From Heterocephalus glaber (taxonomy: Eukaryota > Chordata > Mammalia > Rodentia > Bathyergidae): a stretch of 64,000 bases of DNA. Positions 1 through 64,000 of this stretch are shown piece by piece. Under the pieces are notes generated by a model, which saw nothing but the letters and a program-made list of their open reading frames with translations, was not told where the DNA came from and made no database searches. The stretch is taken from the NCBI RefSeq assembly GCF_000247695.1, contig NW_004624804.1:11607240-11671239 (forward strand), given 5' to 3'. A program made the translations under genes and the position numbers. Numbering within the stretch: position 1 is the stretch's first letter; each line of letters begins with the position of its first letter.

Positions 1-244
1 TAACTGTATTTTATACCTAAAATGTACCAACAAAGTTAATGGGGAAAATAAAAAAAAACAACAACTGTTAGTAACTGGAATCATTAAAGTTTGTAGGTAA
101 TAAGCCTATGTAAAAGTTTTATGAGCTTTGTGAAAGTAAGACATTGGTCCTTGTTTATACGTAGTGCAAGATGGTATTTTTGGATATGTTATTTTTACTG
201 GGAGTCATCTGGTGTTCATGTTGATTGCTTTGGTTCTTTCTCAG
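1..244 (+). other. SPG11: SPG11 intron 8, 3' part
   Basis: This is AT-rich intronic sequence ending in the polypyrimidine tract and AG acceptor (ttctttctcag) before exon 9. An open frame runs through it into exon 9, but the part before 245 is intronic chance. No repeat is recognised. Confidence 0.8.
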
Positions 245-63134
<62,890 letters not shown>

Positions 63135-63526
63135 ATGGATTTCAGAGACACCAGTGGTCTTGAAATGACAGAAGGTTCTGACAAATGTCCATGATCAAGA
63201 GTAGAATGAATGCACCGGGCAGCTTGTGGTCTGAATTGGGAAGGCCCAGAACCTATACCATCTCAGTCCTTTGTGGGTGGTGGATATTGAAGGAGAGAAT
63301 TTTCAGCAGGAAATTCCTGTTTGGAAGTGATTGCTCATCTACGCCATTTTACACGGATGCTGGTAATTAAGATCAAAAGCTTCTTCATGATGACTGCTGC
63401 ATTAGGAGGTGATACAATGATTGAAGGATACCTATGCCTGCAGATTCCAGTTTCAAAGAAATTTAATATTATTTACACAGTTAAGGAACAGGTGATACAT
63501 TTTCATTTGTTAGAAACTGATCTTTC

Positions 63527-63532
63527 TATAAA
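63527..63532 (+). terminator. SPG11: Candidate variant polyadenylation signal TATAAA
   Basis: TATAAA followed 15-30 bases later by a GT-rich stretch (ttctgtgtatgtcatt). Confidence 0.45.
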
Positions 63533-63770
63533 ATAGATTTTAAATTCTGTGTATGTCATTAGTGCTAAGGAAATCTTAGCCCTTGTCTGCCTTAAAACAG
63601 TATTTGATATAATTATTGCTGTGCAGTCAGGCCTTCTATTAATTCACCAACTCATTTATGTCGTCCTGTTTTACACTTAAGTCTACAGAGCCAAGGATCC
63701 TATTTCCTAGGGAAATAATATATTTTTTGCTCTGGTTGTGATAATTGGGACAAAAAAAGATGAACCCACT

Positions 63771-63860
63771 TTTTTTTTTTTTTTTGGTACCAGGGATCAA
63801 ACTCGGGTCCTTGTGGTTGCAGGGCAGGCAGTGGAACCACTGAGATAAATCCCTGGCCCC
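63771..63860 (-). mobile_element. ID SINE in the SPG11 3' flank/UTR
   Basis: Antisense ID (ggtaccagggatcaaactcg ... cagtggaaccactgagataaat). Flanks gaacccac / aaacccac. Confidence 0.9.
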
Positions 63861-63909
63861 AAACCCACAGCTTGTAACCATAACCTGAGTTGTAGGCTCC
63901 ATTACTCCA

Positions 63910-63915
63910 AATAAA
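63910..63915 (+). terminator. SPG11: Candidate polyadenylation signal AATAAA
   Basis: A canonical AATAAA; a second one lies at 63969-63974. These are the first canonical signals after the stop codon. Confidence 0.45.
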
Positions 63916-64000
63916 TAGTTCTTAAAGTACTTAATTAGGCCTTAGTATCTAAACAAAATAATTTCCCAAATAAATAGCCTTATAGATTTGTTGCTCTGTG

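Larger units (their letters stand above)
63135..63930 (+). other. SPG11: SPG11 3' UTR (end uncertain)
   Basis: This follows the stop codon without a splice site. If the first signal (63527) is used the UTR is about 415 nt, close to what I recall for human SPG11. If the canonical signal at 63910 is used it is about 795 nt and includes an ID SINE. Confidence 0.7.

Overview
The window is mammalian nuclear DNA, almost certainly from a rodent. It is AT-rich and packed with two kinds of short SINE. One is tRNA-derived and ID-like, with A/B-box text 'tagctcagtgg' and 'gagttcgatcc' and a 3' end 'ggtacc' plus poly(A). The other is 7SL-derived and B1-like, often with the internal duplication around 'tgtgtagcccaggctggcct'. 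The ID consensus (gatttagctcagtggttccgcc, ending in ggtacc) is not the mouse, rat or squirrel form as I remember them. A heteromyid-type rodent (kangaroo rat or pocket mouse) is my best guess, held loosely.

One protein-coding gene runs left to right through the whole window: SPG11 (spatacsin), the lysosome/AP-5-associated protein of hereditary spastic paraplegia 11. I could place 32 consecutive exons from 245 to 63134. All have AG/GT borders and compatible phases and together they form one open frame of about 1,863 codons to a TAG stop. Counting back from the last exon, and using the 745-bp exon as exon 30, they are exons 9-40. Exons 1-8 (about 580 codons) lie to the left of the window. The 3' UTR follows 63135, with candidate polyadenylation signals at 63527 and 63910.

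The introns account for over 90% of the sequence and carry the interest. Intron 20 (16389-26790) contains an old sense-strand LINE-1 that was broken open by a processed copy of JRKL (20674-24061, 16-bp target-site duplication) and by a 174-bp unidentified retro-insert (15-bp duplication). It also carries several nested IDs and one of two copies of a ~187-bp TA-flanked MITE; the other MITE copy is in intron 18. Intron 30 (39758-54178, 14.4 kb) contains antisense LINE-1 pieces and an antisense processed copy of EXOC5/SEC10 (about 42618-48740). That copy has an early stop, frameshifts, several nested IDs and inserted LINE-1 3' ends. At its CDS/3'UTR boundary sits a 30-bp perfect palindrome.

I found no second functional gene, RNA gene, CRISPR or bacterial-type system. 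The points worth a second look are the two retrocopies, the SINE micro-insertions with intact duplications, the ID-B1-B1 composite SINEs, the MITE pair, and a young ID placed 23 bp from the weak donor of exon 27. Gene identities rest on remembered protein families; no database search was run.
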